From: Actinomyces slackii
GTDB lineage: Bacteria; Actinomycetota; Actinomycetes; Actinomycetales; Actinomycetaceae
Assembly (NCBI RefSeq): GCF_900637295.1
Contig: NZ_LR134363.1
Location: 1,984,001 to 2,048,000, forward strand
Length of the DNA: 64,000 bases
Direction: 5' to 3'
A program made the position numbers and the translations under genes. How positions within the stretch are numbered: the stretch's first letter is position 1; each line of letters opens with the position of its first letter. This document shows positions 50,549 through 59,933 of the stretch, piece after piece. Below the pieces are notes generated by a model. That model saw only the letters and a program-made list of their open reading frames with translations. It was not told where the DNA came from and did no database searches.

Positions 50549-53089
50549 TCAGCCGATACCGGCCAGGGGGCCGGGCAGCGGGGCGCCCGAGCCGTCGCGG
50601 CGCTCATCGGGCTCCGGCAGGGCCACGGCCTGGCCCCCGGAGCCGACTGCCCGGGCCGGGCCCACGCCCACCCAGGCCGCCACCAGCTCATCCTCCCCGC
50701 GCAGGAACCGGTGCGTGCGCACCCCGCCGGTGGCCCGTCCCTTGACCGGGTAGCGGTCCAGGGGAGTGACCTTGGCGCTGCCCCCGCCGGTGCCCGGAAG
50801 CGCCCCCCGGGCCCCGGCCACCGAGACCACGACGGCCTCGGCCACAAGCTCCTCGGGGACCACTCCGGCGGCGATGACCCGCGCCCCCTCGCGCAGGGAG
50901 ATGCCCGCCATGCCCCCGGCCCCGCGCCCCTGGGGGCGGACCCTGGCCGCGCTGAAGCGCAGCAGCTGGGCATCGGAGCTGATCAGCGCCAGGAAGTCGG
51001 AGTCGGAGGCCGTGGAGGCGTGCACCACCCGATCGCCCTCCGCCAGGGAGATGACCTCCCAGGCCTGGGCGTTGCGCGGCTCATCGCCGGGCTTGACGCG
51101 CTTGACGACGCCGGCGGCCGTGGCCAGGACGATCGGCGCGGCCGCCGGGCCCTGACCGGGCGCCCCCAGCGGCACCAGGCCCACGACCCTCTCCTCGGGG
51201 GTGATGTCCACCAGTTGGCGCACGGGCGTGCCGCCGGCCAGGGAGGCCGCCCCCTCCAGGCGCGGGATCTCCGCGGTGGAGACCACCTCCAGCAGGACGA
51301 GTCGACCGGTGTCCGTCACGGCCCCGACCCGGCCGCGCACCGTGGCGGCCACCTGGCTGACCAGGGCGTCGTGGGCCTGGCGCCCGCCGGTGCGCGCCAC
51401 CGGGTCCTGCCCGGCCAGGCGCGCCACCAGGCCCGTGGTCGACAGCAGCACCCGGCAGGGCCCGTCAGGGATGGTCAGGGGGGTGTCCCGTGAGGCGCTG
51501 GCCGTCAGGGACAGTGCTGCCGCTGAGGCTCCAGGGCCGGTCGCGCCCGGCCCCGCGGCCTGGGAACCGGCCGGTGCCTGATCTCCGGCCGCCCCCGCGC
51601 CCGGGGCCTCCAGCAGCACGGTGCGCCGGGGCGTGCCGAACTCCTCGGCCACGGCCGCCAGCTCCCGGGAGACCACCCGGCGCAGCAGCACCTCATCGGC
51701 GAGGATCGCCTCGAGGGCCTCGATCTCGCGGGCCAGCTCCTCGCGCTCCTTCTCCAGCTCGATCACCGAGAACTTCGTGAGCCTGCGCAGTTGCAGCTCC
51801 AGGATGTAGGAGGCCTGCGGCTCGGTCAGGTCGAAGACCTGCTGGAGGCGCTCGCGCGCGGTGGCGGCGTCCTCGGAGGAGCGAATGAGCGCGATGACCT
51901 CGTCGATGTCGAGGATCGCGATGAGCAGGCCGTCCACCAGGTGGGCGCGCTCGCGCCGCTTGCCCAGGCGGAAGCGGGTGCGGCGGGTCACCACCGTCAG
52001 GCGGTGGCGCACGAAGACCTCGAGGAGCTCGCGCAGCCCCAGGGTGCGCGGCTGGCCCTCGACCAGGCAGACGTTGTTGATCCCGAAGGAGTCCTCCAGG
52101 GGCGTGTGCCGGTAGAGCTGGGCCAGGACGGCCTCGGGGTTGTAGCCGTTCTTGATCCCGATGACCAGGCGGGTGCCGTTCTTGCGGTCGGTCAGGTCGT
52201 TGACATCGGTGATGCCCTGGAGCTTCTTGGAGGTCACCGCCTCCTTGATGCGGGCGATGACCTTCTCGGGCCCCACCATGTAGGGCAGCTCGGTGAAGAC
52301 GATCCCCTTGCGGCGCGGGCCGATGGACTCGATCTGGGCGGTGGCCCGGGTCAGGAACTTGCCGCGCCCCGTGCGGTAGGCCTCCCGGATCCCCTCCAGG
52401 CCCACGATCATGCCTCCGGCGGGAAGGTCGGGGCCGGGCACGAAGGCCATGAGGTCCTCCAGGCTCGCCTCGGGGTGCTCCAGGAGGTGACGGGCCGCCC
52501 CCACCACCTCGATGAGGTTGTGCGGGGGCATATTGGTGGCCATGCCCACCGCGATCCCCGAGGCGCCGTTGACCAGGAGGTTGGGGAAGGCCGCCGGCAG
52601 GATCTCGGGCTCGGTGAGGGTGTAGTCGTAGTTGGGGGAGAAGTCGACCGTGTCCTCGTCGATATCCGCCGTCAGGGCCAGCGCCGGGGCGGCCAGGCGC
52701 GCCTCGGTGTAGCGGGCCGCGGCCGGGCCATCGTCCAGGGAGCCGAAGTTGCCGTGCCCGTCCACCAGGGGCAGGCGCATCGTGAAGGGCTGGGCCAGGC
52801 GCACCAGGGCCTCATAGATCGCCACATCGCCATGGGGGTGGAGCTTGCCCATGACATCGCCGACCACGCGCGAGCACTTGACATGGGGGCGGTCGGGGCG
52901 CAGCCCCATGCGGTCCATCTGGAACAGGATGCGGCGCTGGACGGGCTTGAGGCCGTCGCGGGCATCGGGCAGGGCGCGCGAGTAGATGACGGAGTAGGCG
53001 TACTCCAGGAAGCTCGTGCGCATCTCCGCGGACAGGTCGAGGTCGACGATCTCACCGTCGATCACGGCGGTCTGGCTGGACTTGGGCAT
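50549..53089 (-). CDS. parC: DNA topoisomerase IV subunit A
   Basis: 846 residues. Breakage-reunion domain with catalytic Tyr127 ([10 protein letters not shown]) and DNA-binding [12 protein letters not shown]; coiled-coil dimer region ([20 protein letters not shown]); C-terminal beta-pinwheel (about 560-846). At positions matching the quinolone-binding Ser83 and Asp87 of E. coli GyrA it carries Val89 and Glu93. ATG 53089 was chosen because GACAAT lies 6 nt upstream and the start [19 protein letters not shown] fits the family. Partner of parE, about 3 kb away in the opposite orientation. Confidence 0.92.
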   Translation of the reverse strand: MPKSSQTAVIDGEIVDLDLSAEMRTSFLEYAYSVIYSRALPDARDGLKPVQRRILFQMDRMGLRPDRPHVKCSRVVGDVMGKLHPHGDVAIYEALVRLAQPFTMRLPLVDGHGNFGSLDDGPAAARYTEARLAAPALALTADIDEDTVDFSPNYDYTLTEPEILPAAFPNLLVNGASGIAVGMATNMPPHNLIEVVGAARHLLEHPEASLEDLMAFVPGPDLPAGGMIVGLEGIREAYRTGRGKFLTRATAQIESIGPRRKGIVFTELPYMVGPEKVIARIKEAVTSKKLQGITDVNDLTDRKNGTRLVIGIKNGYNPEAVLAQLYRHTPLEDSFGINNVCLVEGQPRTLGLRELLEVFVRHRLTVVTRRTRFRLGKRRERAHLVDGLLIAILDIDEVIALIRSSEDAATARERLQQVFDLTEPQASYILELQLRRLTKFSVIELEKEREELAREIEALEAILADEVLLRRVVSRELAAVAEEFGTPRRTVLLEAPGAGAAGDQAPAGSQAAGPGATGPGASAAALSLTASASRDTPLTIPDGPCRVLLSTTGLVARLAGQDPVARTGGRQAHDALVSQVAATVRGRVGAVTDTGRLVLLEVVSTAEIPRLEGAASLAGGTPVRQLVDITPEERVVGLVPLGAPGQGPAAAPIVLATAAGVVKRVKPGDEPRNAQAWEVISLAEGDRVVHASTASDSDFLALISSDAQLLRFSAARVRPQGRGAGGMAGISLREGARVIAAGVVPEELVAEAVVVSVAGARGALPGTGGGSAKVTPLDRYPVKGRATGGVRTHRFLRGEDELVAAWVGVGPARAVGSGGQAVALPEPDERRDGSGAPLPGPLAGIG

Positions 53090-53181
53090 GGCCGCATTGT
53101 CCGCGCCGGCCCCCGCCGCCGCCAACAGCGACACCCGGGCGCAGGGGGCGCGGCCTTGGGGGCAATGGCACAATGCGTGTC

Positions 53182-53781
53182 ATGACTCCCAAGGATCGAC
53201 GCGCTGTGCGGCACACCAAGGAGGGCCAGGCACTGGCCGCGGAGGTGGAGCGGGCCGGCTACTACCCCGAGCTGGTCCTTGACACCCTGGCCCTGGCGGC
53301 GGCCGGGGAGGAGATCGTCATCAGCCTGGTCCAGGCGGAGACCACCTTCGCCGAGGCGGTCCACCGCCACCTGACCGTCCTGGCCCTGACCGCCAGCCGC
53401 CTCATCATCGTCCATGTCGACGACGCCCCCCGCGAGGACGGCAGGCCCGGGGCCCTGGCCACCTCCGAGGCGGTGGCCATCAGCCGGATCCGCTCAGTGG
53501 CCCTGACCCGGGGCGTCAGCGACCCGGCCGACGACGGGGGCCGCCTGACCGAGATGACCATCGCCATCTCCTGGGGCTCGGTGCGGCGCATCGATCTGGA
53601 GCCCGCCTCCTGCGCCGATCCTGACTGCCAGGCCGATCACGGCATGTCGGGGGTGAGCATGCCCGATGACATCGCCCTGCGCGTGTCCGCCGGGGTGGAG
53701 GGCGATGCGGCCCTGGCCCGGGCCGAGGCCTTCGCGCGGATCCTGTCCCAGATCACCTCTCGCGCGGCCCTGCGCGCATGA
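53182..53781 (+). CDS. DUF5998 family protein
   Basis: About 199 residues. Conserved blocks AGYYPELVLDTLALAAAGEE, ETTFAEAVHRHLTVLALTAS, SVRRIDLEPASCADPDCQAD and DDIALRVSAGVEG match the actinobacterial family DUF5998, of unknown function. The Cys-rich CADPDCQADH could bind metal. ATG 53182 has CACAAT 7 nt upstream; ATG 53173 is also in frame. It is divergent from parC and overlaps the next gene by ATGA, so they form an operon. Confidence 0.82.
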   Translation: MTPKDRRAVRHTKEGQALAAEVERAGYYPELVLDTLALAAAGEEIVISLVQAETTFAEAVHRHLTVLALTASRLIIVHVDDAPREDGRPGALATSEAVAISRIRSVALTRGVSDPADDGGRLTEMTIAISWGSVRRIDLEPASCADPDCQADHGMSGVSMPDDIALRVSAGVEGDAALARAEAFARILSQITSRAALRA

Positions 53782-55058
53782 GTGGCGCAGCCAGTGCCGC
53801 CGGGGCGCGGGCCGCGGCGGATCATGAGGAGCTGGGCCTGGGCCATGTCCTGGCCGCCGCGGCCGTGGGCGCCGGCCTGACCCTGGCCGATCCGGGCCCG
53901 GTCGGCAGCGGGTCGGTGCTGAGCGATGCCCAGGCCCGCCGCGCCGCCCAGGCGTGGGGGATTGCCCAGAGCGCGCCGACCGTGCTCGTCCTGGTCGACG
54001 GGCTGGGCCTGGAGCAGCTGCTCGAGCGCCGTGGGCACGCCCCCACCCTGCGCGCCTGGCTGGCGGGCGCCCAGGCCGATGGCCGCGACCCGCGGCTGTC
54101 GACCTGCCTGCCCTCCACGACGGCCGCCGCCATCACCACCCTGGGAACCACCGCCCCGCCCGGGGCCACCGGCATGGTCGGCTACAGCGTCCTGAGCCCC
54201 CTGCTGGGGCCGAGCCTGCCGGCGGGCACGGTCCCGCATCCCGACCAGCTGCTCAGCCTCATCGCCTGGCAGGGGGCGGGGCTCGACCCCCGGGCCTGGC
54301 AGGACGTGCCCTGCGTCTTCGAGCGCCTGCGCACCGAGCCGCAGGCCGAGCCCCCCGACGAGCCGCTGGCGGTGAGCATCGGCCCGGCGCGATTCGCAGG
54401 ATCGGGGCTGACCGAGGCCGGGCTCCGGGGAGCCAGGCACGTGGGGGCCGACCGCCTGGAGAACCGGCCCGCGCTGGCCGCCCGGGCCCTGCGCCAGGGC
54501 GCGCCCCTGGTCTACCTCTATGTGGGCGAGCTCGACCACGCCGGGCACCTCCACGGCTGGCGCAGCCCCCAGTGGCTGACGCGCCTGGAGCACCTCGATG
54601 CGGCCATGGCCGATCTGGAGCGCCGAGTCCCGCCCGGGACCCGCATCATCCTGACCGCCGACCACGGCATGGTCGACACCGACGCCTCCCACCGCATCGA
54701 CCTGAGCGCCGAGCCCGATCTGGCGCGCGGCATCGTGGCGGTGGCCGGAGAGCCCCGCTTCACCCACCTGCATGTGGCCGACTCCGACCCCGACCTGGCC
54801 GAGCGCGTCGCCAAGCGCTACCGCCAGGCGCTGGGGGACAGGGCCGCCTGGGTGGGGACACGCGAGCAGGTCGGCGCCCTCATGGGGCCCCTGGGCGAGC
54901 GCGCTCGGGGCGTGGTGGGAGATGTGGTGGTGGTCATGGACGGCGCCTGGGTGCTGGTCGACCCCCGAGTCCACGCCCCGGCCGCCATCGCCATGCCCGG
55001 CGTCCACGGCGGCCTGACCCGGGCCGAGACCGGGATCCCCCTGCTCATCGCGGGCTGA
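53778..55058 (+). CDS. Alkaline phosphatase / nucleotide pyrophosphatase family hydrolase
   Basis: 426 residues. Metal-dependent phosphodiesterase fold: VLVLVDGLGLEQLLER, nucleophile region STCLPSTTAAAITTLGTTA (Thr/Ser), LYVGELDHAGHLHGW, and ILTADHGMVDTD (DHG motif). No signal peptide, so it acts inside the cell. Substrate unknown; relatives cleave nucleotides or phosphodiesters. The ATG overlaps the DUF5998 stop (ATGA). The gene pair sits in a conserved actinobacterial neighbourhood between parC and sepH. Confidence 0.88.
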   Translation: MSGAASAAGARAAADHEELGLGHVLAAAAVGAGLTLADPGPVGSGSVLSDAQARRAAQAWGIAQSAPTVLVLVDGLGLEQLLERRGHAPTLRAWLAGAQADGRDPRLSTCLPSTTAAAITTLGTTAPPGATGMVGYSVLSPLLGPSLPAGTVPHPDQLLSLIAWQGAGLDPRAWQDVPCVFERLRTEPQAEPPDEPLAVSIGPARFAGSGLTEAGLRGARHVGADRLENRPALAARALRQGAPLVYLYVGELDHAGHLHGWRSPQWLTRLEHLDAAMADLERRVPPGTRIILTADHGMVDTDASHRIDLSAEPDLARGIVAVAGEPRFTHLHVADSDPDLAERVAKRYRQALGDRAAWVGTREQVGALMGPLGERARGVVGDVVVVMDGAWVLVDPRVHAPAAIAMPGVHGGLTRAETGIPLLIAG

Positions 55059-55124
55059 GCCGCCCGGCACCGCCGCGCAGGGGCGGCTGGTCAGCTGCTC
55101 GGGCCCGCTCGGGCCTACTCGGGC

Positions 55125-56432
55125 CTACTCGGGCTTGGCGCCGAAGACGATCTCATCCCAGGAGGGCACTGAGCGGCGCGAGCGGCGCTTGGGCCGCGGT
55201 GCCGGAGCCGCTGGCATCTGGGGCAGCGGCTCCTGCTGGGAGGCCGTGCCCCTGCGCGGCGGCATGGGGACATAGGGCACCGGCTCGGTGACGGGCTCGT
55301 CGTCGGCGCTGGAGGACCCGCCGGCAGCGGGGGGCATCACGCGGGGCAGGCCCCCCGAGGCGGTACGGGCCGAGGGCTCACTGGGCGAGGGGGCGGTGGC
55401 CCCCAGCCGGGAGCCGGCCGGGTGGTTGCCGGTGGAGCGCCTGCGGCGCTCCGACATGGAGTAGACCTGGGCGCGGATCCCCGAGGTCTGGGTGGTGGGC
55501 TCCGGCTCCTGCCTGGCCGCCTGCCCGGCCTCCGGGGCGCCAGGGGAGCCCGCCGAGGCAGGGGAGCCCTGGTCCTCCTCGTCGTCGTCCAGGGGCAGGG
55601 CCACCTCGATGCGCCGGCCCCGGTTGGAGGCCAGATCGGCCAGCAGGGCGTCGGTGTCGTCCTGGGCGGGATCCCTCAGCAGGGGGATCTCCAGGTGCGG
55701 AGCGTCATGGGAGGCCGCCGGGGCAGGGGAGGCGGGCTGGGCCTGCTGGGCGGACTCAGGCTCTGCCTGAGCCAGGTCAGAGGGCAGGGAGATCAGGGAC
55801 GGGGCATGCGCCGAGGCCCCACGAGCCGAGGAGTCCTGGTCGAAGACCGCCGGGCGCTGGCTCGCGGCGCCGGCCTCGGTCAGCCAGCGCGCCTCATCGT
55901 CCAGGGCGTGGACCGAGCGCGCCGTCAGGTCCAGGGTCCAGCGCGCCTGCTTCTCCTGGGCGGACTGGATGAAGGTGAGCATGACCAGCCATGGCTCCCG
56001 GCCCTCGCGCACCGCATCCCACTCCAGGCACGCCGGGTCCACGCCGCGCGTGGCCAGGCGGTCCACGACCAGCTCGCCCAGCAGCGGGGAGTCCTTCTCC
56101 CAGCCGATGCGGCAGGCCTGGGCCTGGGTGACGGCCCACTGGCGCTCGGCGAGCACCGGCCCCTCGTAGCGCCGGACATGATCCACCGTCATGCCGGTGG
56201 CGATGGCCACCTCCGAGGCGGTGGCGCCGGCGCGCATGAGGGCCTGGAGGTGGCGCGGCCGCACAGGCGCGGCAGAATCCACAACGGGACTGGGCGCGGG
56301 CGCGATGGCTCCGCGGTCACGGCGCACCGCGGCGCGCAGGGCGTCGTCGACGACGATGCTGTAGCGCTCGCCATCAGCATCAGTCATGACGATCGTGTCC
56401 CCGTTGGCGCCCAGCAGTTCGAGTTCGACCAT
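55125..56432 (-). CDS. sepH: Septation protein SepH (DUF3071)
   Basis: 435 residues. SepH is known from Streptomyces and mycobacteria to bind FtsZ and promote its assembly. The N-terminal DUF3071 domain (about 1-170) starts MVELELLGANGDTIVMTDAD and contains the helix-turn-helix-like ATASEVAIATGMTVDHVRRY. A long Pro/Ser/Ala/Glu-rich disordered region follows, with an Asp/Glu patch (LPLDDDEEDQ), and the family C-terminal motif RRSRRSVPSWDEIVFG closes the protein. GAAAGGGG precedes ATG 56432. Confidence 0.92.
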   Translation of the reverse strand: MVELELLGANGDTIVMTDADGERYSIVVDDALRAAVRRDRGAIAPAPSPVVDSAAPVRPRHLQALMRAGATASEVAIATGMTVDHVRRYEGPVLAERQWAVTQAQACRIGWEKDSPLLGELVVDRLATRGVDPACLEWDAVREGREPWLVMLTFIQSAQEKQARWTLDLTARSVHALDDEARWLTEAGAASQRPAVFDQDSSARGASAHAPSLISLPSDLAQAEPESAQQAQPASPAPAASHDAPHLEIPLLRDPAQDDTDALLADLASNRGRRIEVALPLDDDEEDQGSPASAGSPGAPEAGQAARQEPEPTTQTSGIRAQVYSMSERRRRSTGNHPAGSRLGATAPSPSEPSARTASGGLPRVMPPAAGGSSSADDEPVTEPVPYVPMPPRRGTASQQEPLPQMPAAPAPRPKRRSRRSVPSWDEIVFGAKPE

Positions 56433-56766
56433 GGGTTGAGTCCCCTTTCGTACCCGCTGTTTGCACGATACAGACTCAGCCTGCCATCACTGGCAGTCCC
56501 TGGCCGGGAGGCAGGCCGGTGTGCCTCGTGTGAGGCGGGGCGCGCCGGCCTGATCCAGCGGCTGGTGGAGAACTGCCCGGCAGTCGTGCAGCAGTGGGGG
56601 CGGCGTTCTGGCTTGACGTATGGCGACTCGGTGCTATTGTGCGCGTGCCCTTCCCCGGAACGGAGGGCCTCAGCACCGCATCGTGGTGCCGGTGCCCCGG
56701 TGGCCGCGGCCGCTTGCGATTCCGGGAGCCAACCGAGAGCCGTCGACGAGAAAGAATGACGAGGCT
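56433..56766. other. Shared control region of sepH and the DUF4193 gene
   Basis: 334 bp between divergent starts. Contains the plus-strand promoter at 56613-56640 and an expected leader of about 120 nt. A minus-strand TATCGT-like box is near 56470. No gene recognised. Confidence 0.5.
56613..56640 (+). promoter_or_regulatory. Promoter of the DUF4193 gene
   Basis: TTGACG (-35, 56613-56618) and TATTGT (-10, 56635-56640) are spaced by 16 bp, the best classical housekeeping promoter in the window. Confidence 0.6.
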
Positions 56767-57072
56767 ATGGCGACCGACTACGACGCCCCGCGCAAGCACG
56801 ATGACGAGCCCGAGGCGGATTCCATTGAAGAGCTGACATCCCGGCAGAAGGATCAGTCCTCCGCTGCGATCGAGGAGGATGAGAACGAGGCCGCGGAGGG
56901 ATTCGAGCTGCCGGGCGCGGACCTGTCCCGCGAGGAGCTGAGCGTGCACGTCGTGCCCCAGCTCGAGGACGAGTTCACCTGCTCGGAGTGCTTCTTGGTC
57001 CACCACCGCAGCCAGCTCGCCTACGTGGATGACGCCACCGGCCTTCCCGTGTGCGCCGACTGCGCCGGCTGA
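56767..57072 (+). CDS. DUF4193 family zinc-ribbon-like protein
   Basis: 101 residues. Starts MATDYDAPRKHDDEPEADS; acidic middle (AAIEEDENEAAEGFELPGAD); C-terminal CxxC pairs FTCSECFLVHHRSQLAY and VCADCAG, likely one zinc site. Family conserved across actinobacteria, for example Rv2699c as I recall, of unknown function. The ATG was picked by family start. Confidence 0.88.
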   Translation: MATDYDAPRKHDDEPEADSIEELTSRQKDQSSAAIEEDENEAAEGFELPGADLSREELSVHVVPQLEDEFTCSECFLVHHRSQLAYVDDATGLPVCADCAG

Positions 57073-57102
57073 TGCCGGCTGATGCCGGCTGATGCCGGCT
57101 GA
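57064..57102. repeat. Short tandem repeat over the DUF4193 stop
   Basis: Four near-exact 10-bp units GCCGGCTGAT, the first containing the stop codon. Further in-frame stops follow in the repeat. Likely slippage product. Confidence 0.75.
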
Positions 57103-57255
57103 AACCCGGCACCTGCGTCCGATCGCCCGCCGCACGCCCAGTCAGGGGGCCGCGCCCCGTGCCACCGGGCACCGCGCGGTGCGATCGCGCACGACAGTTG
57201 TCTAGAGTTGCGGTGCAGGGCGCCCGCCCTCCCGCCTACCCCCAGGAGATTCTCG

Positions 57256-58029
57256 ATGGGACTGTTCTCGCGACGCCGTGATGACACGGCCGCCTCCACC
57301 ACCTCGGGCAGGAGGGCCAGGACCTCCTCGGCCTCCACGCCCGCCCGCTCGGCAGCGGCCGGGGCGGAGGCAGGCGCGAGGAGCCGCAAGGCCGGCTCTG
57401 CGGGTACCGCCGGCGGGGCCGCGCACGGCCCCTGGGACCAGGCATCGCTGCCCGCCTCCCAGGAGAGCGTCACCCGCCTCGACCTGGGGGCGCTGCGGAT
57501 CCCCGCGGTTGACGGCATGCAGCTGCGCCTGGAGCAGAGCGCTCAGGACGGCATCACCGCCGTCGTGCTGGCCCTGGGAGGATCCGCCCTGGAGCTGCGG
57601 GCCTTCGCCGCGCCCAAGACCGCCGGCATCTGGCAGGAGCTGCGCGAGGACATCGCCCGGGAGCTATCCGGGGCCAGGGCCCGCTACGAGGAGGTCGACG
57701 GCGAGCACGGCACCGAGATCCTGGCCCACATCCCCATGCGGGCCCCGGACGGGACCACCTCCACGGGCACCGTGCGCTTCATCGGCATCGACGGGCCCCG
57801 GTGGTTCCTGCGCGGGGTCCTCCAGGGGCCGGCCGCCGCCTCCGAGGAGACGAGCACCCCGCTGCGCGAGGTGCTGCGCGGCATCGTGGTGGTCCGCGAC
57901 AGCCAGGCCCGCCCCCCGCGCGAGATCCTGCCCCTCCACCCACCGGGCGCGGCCCCCGCCCCCGAGGCCGAGGAGCTGCCGGGCATCGACCCGATCGGCC
58001 CGGGCCCCACCATCGCCGAAGTGCGCTGA
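57256..58029 (+). CDS. DUF3710 family protein
   Basis: 257 residues. Starts MGLFSRRRDD after AGGAG; a low-complexity Ser/Ala/Arg-rich region to about residue 60, then the conserved domain (VTRLDLGALRIPAVDGMQLR; VVLALGGSALELRAFAAPKT; EILAHIPM; RFIGIDGPRWFLRGVLQG). Function unknown. In mycobacteria the gene sits beside dut; dut is not present here. It abuts the OB-fold gene. Confidence 0.87.
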   Translation: MGLFSRRRDDTAASTTSGRRARTSSASTPARSAAAGAEAGARSRKAGSAGTAGGAAHGPWDQASLPASQESVTRLDLGALRIPAVDGMQLRLEQSAQDGITAVVLALGGSALELRAFAAPKTAGIWQELREDIARELSGARARYEEVDGEHGTEILAHIPMRAPDGTTSTGTVRFIGIDGPRWFLRGVLQGPAAASEETSTPLREVLRGIVVVRDSQARPPREILPLHPPGAAPAPEAEELPGIDPIGPGPTIAEVR

Positions 58030-58416
58030 ATGCGCCTCATCGAGACCCTGGCCGAGAATCTGGGCCAGTACCTGGGACGCCTGCCCGCCTTCAGGACCGG
58101 CGAGGCGGATCAGGGCCCCGAGCTGCGACCCCGACTGGCCGGCACCGAGGCGATCGCCCGGCTGCGGCCGCGCAGTCGGGCCCGGGTCGGCGGAGTGCTG
58201 CGGGCGGTGACCTACCACACCGGCAACCAGCGCCCCGCGCTGGTGGGCCGACTCGTGGACGCCACCGGCAGCCTTGACCTGGTGTGGATGGGGCAGCGGC
58301 GCATCGCCGGCATCGTCCCCGGCGCTCTCCTCATCGCCGAGGGCATGGTGGGCCAGGGCCGTCAGCGCCTTCAGATCTACAACCCCGTCTACGAGCTTCT
58401 GGAAGGCGAGCAATGA
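58030..58416 (+). CDS. OB-fold nucleic-acid-binding protein
   Basis: 128 residues. The OB-fold begins at about residue 45 (RARVGGVLRAVTYHTGNQRP, then LVGRLVDATGSLDLVWMGQ and IVPGALLIAEGMV). It resembles the small RecG-wedge-like proteins found in the DUF3710-DUF3159 block of actinobacteria. The ATG directly follows the DUF3710 stop and its stop overlaps the DUF3159 ATG, so all three genes are coupled. Confidence 0.87.
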   Translation: MRLIETLAENLGQYLGRLPAFRTGEADQGPELRPRLAGTEAIARLRPRSRARVGGVLRAVTYHTGNQRPALVGRLVDATGSLDLVWMGQRRIAGIVPGALLIAEGMVGQGRQRLQIYNPVYELLEGEQ

Positions 58417-59186
58417 CAGACAGCCCGCGGCGGCGCCCTGCCCCATCCCGCAGCGGCCTGGGGGCCGTGGGAGCGGAGCGCTACGACGCCATGGCCGCCC
58501 TGGGCGGATGGCGGGGCATCGCCGAGTCCGTCCTGCCCATCATGGCCTTCATCAGTGTCGTGGCGCTGCGGCCCGCAGCGCTGGTCCCGGCGCTGATCGT
58601 GTCGCTGTCGATCAGCGCCGTCGGCCTGATCTCCCGCCTCATCCAGCGCCAGGGCGTGACCCAGGTGATGGGGGGAGCGGCACTGGCCGTCATCTCGGCC
58701 CTGTGGGCCTGGCGCAGCGGGGAGGCCTCGAGCTTCTTCACCGTGGGCCTGGCCATCAACGCCGTGTGGCTGGTGGCCTGCCTGGGATCCCTGGTAGCAG
58801 GGTGGCCGCTGGTGGGAGTGCTGCTGTCCCTGTGGCAGGCCGCCGCCGGGGCCGGCGGGGACGAGGGCTCCGGGGACTCCGAGACGCAGGGGCCTGAGCA
58901 GGATCCCGGCGCGCATGACGGGGGCGCCGAAGTTGAGGGGTCCTCCGGGCCGTGGGGCTGGCGAGCCGACCCCGCCCAGCGCGAGGCGCGGCGCCGCTAC
59001 GCCCTGGCCACCGCCGTCCTGGCGGGCGTGTTCGCCCTGCGCCTGATCGTCGAGGTGCCCCTCTTCCTGGCGGGGGACTCGGCCGTGGCGGCCCTGGGAG
59101 TGGCCCGCATCGTCCTGGGCCTGCCCCTGTACGCCCTGGGGCTGTGGATCATCTGGCTGCTGGTCTCACCCCTGCGCCGCGGCTGA
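58413..59186 (+). CDS. DUF3159 family membrane protein
   Basis: 257 residues with about six hydrophobic segments (ESVLPIMAFISVVALRPAAL; LVPALIVSLSISAVGLISRL; INAVWLVACLGSLVAGWPLV; ALATAVLAGVFALRLIVEVP; GLPLYALGLWIIWLLV). A polar loop (about 150-190, Asp/Glu/Gly-rich) splits the protein. Function unknown. ATG overlaps the previous stop. The gene ends 26 bp from the convergent TrkA gene. Confidence 0.87.
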   Translation: MTDSPRRRPAPSRSGLGAVGAERYDAMAALGGWRGIAESVLPIMAFISVVALRPAALVPALIVSLSISAVGLISRLIQRQGVTQVMGGAALAVISALWAWRSGEASSFFTVGLAINAVWLVACLGSLVAGWPLVGVLLSLWQAAAGAGGDEGSGDSETQGPEQDPGAHDGGAEVEGSSGPWGWRADPAQREARRRYALATAVLAGVFALRLIVEVPLFLAGDSAVAALGVARIVLGLPLYALGLWIIWLLVSPLRRG

Positions 59187-59212
59187 GCCGGCCGGTCAGG
59201 GGCGAGCGGGCC

Positions 59213-59929
59213 TCACAGGTCCTCAGGATCGGGCTCGGCCGCCTGCGCCAGGGGGTCGGAGGGCTGGGCGGTCAGGATCGCCGGGATCCTCTCCAGCCCG
59301 TGCTCACCCTCCCGCGCGGTCAGGAAGATCAGCTCGTCGCCGCGCTCGAACCTCTCCTGGGCCTCCGGGCTGATGGGCCTGTTGTTGCGCAGGATCGCCG
59401 CCAGCACCGTGTGGGCGGGAAGGCGGACCGATCCCACCGGCTGACCGATCACCGGGGAGTCCTCGGGCAGGGTCAGCTCGTGCATGGAGGTGCCCGACTG
59501 ATGGAAGCGGAAGACCGAGACCAGGCTGCCCACGCTGACCGCCTCCTCGACCAGGGCCGTCATGAAGCGAGGGGTGGACACGGCCACGTCCACGCCCCAG
59601 GCCTCGTCGAAGAGCCACTCGTTCTTGGGATTGTTGACGCGGGCCACGGTGCGCGGCACCGCGTACTCGGTCTTGGCCAGCAGGGAGACCACCAGATTGG
59701 CCTTGTCGTCCCCGGTGGCGGCCACCACCACGTCGCAGTCGGGGATGCCCGCCTTCTCCAGGGCCTCCACATCGCAGGCATCGGCCAGGATCCACTCGGC
59801 CTGGGGCACCGAGGCGATGCGCATGGCATCGGGGGAGCGGTCCATGAGGGTGACCCCGTGGCCGTGGCTGATGAGCTCCCGGGCGATGGAGCGGCCCACC
59901 GACCCGGCTCCGGCGATGACGATCTGCAT
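59213..59929 (-). CDS. Potassium-channel/transporter regulator, TrkA-N/TrkA-C (CeoC-like)
   Basis: 238 residues. NAD-binding Rossmann TrkA-N (MQIVIAGAGSVGRSIARELI; DACDVEALEKAGI; AATGDDKANLVVSLLAK) and a C-terminal RCK-C domain (SGTSMHELTLPEDSPVIGQP). It gates a K+ uptake system on NAD(H) or nucleotide binding. It starts 4 bp after its paralogue's stop, so the two form an operon. The pair matches the ceoB/ceoC layout I recall from M. tuberculosis. Confidence 0.9.
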   Translation of the reverse strand: MQIVIAGAGSVGRSIARELISHGHGVTLMDRSPDAMRIASVPQAEWILADACDVEALEKAGIPDCDVVVAATGDDKANLVVSLLAKTEYAVPRTVARVNNPKNEWLFDEAWGVDVAVSTPRFMTALVEEAVSVGSLVSVFRFHQSGTSMHELTLPEDSPVIGQPVGSVRLPAHTVLAAILRNNRPISPEAQERFERGDELIFLTAREGEHGLERIPAILTAQPSDPLAQAAEPDPEDL

Positions 59930-59933
59930 GGGC

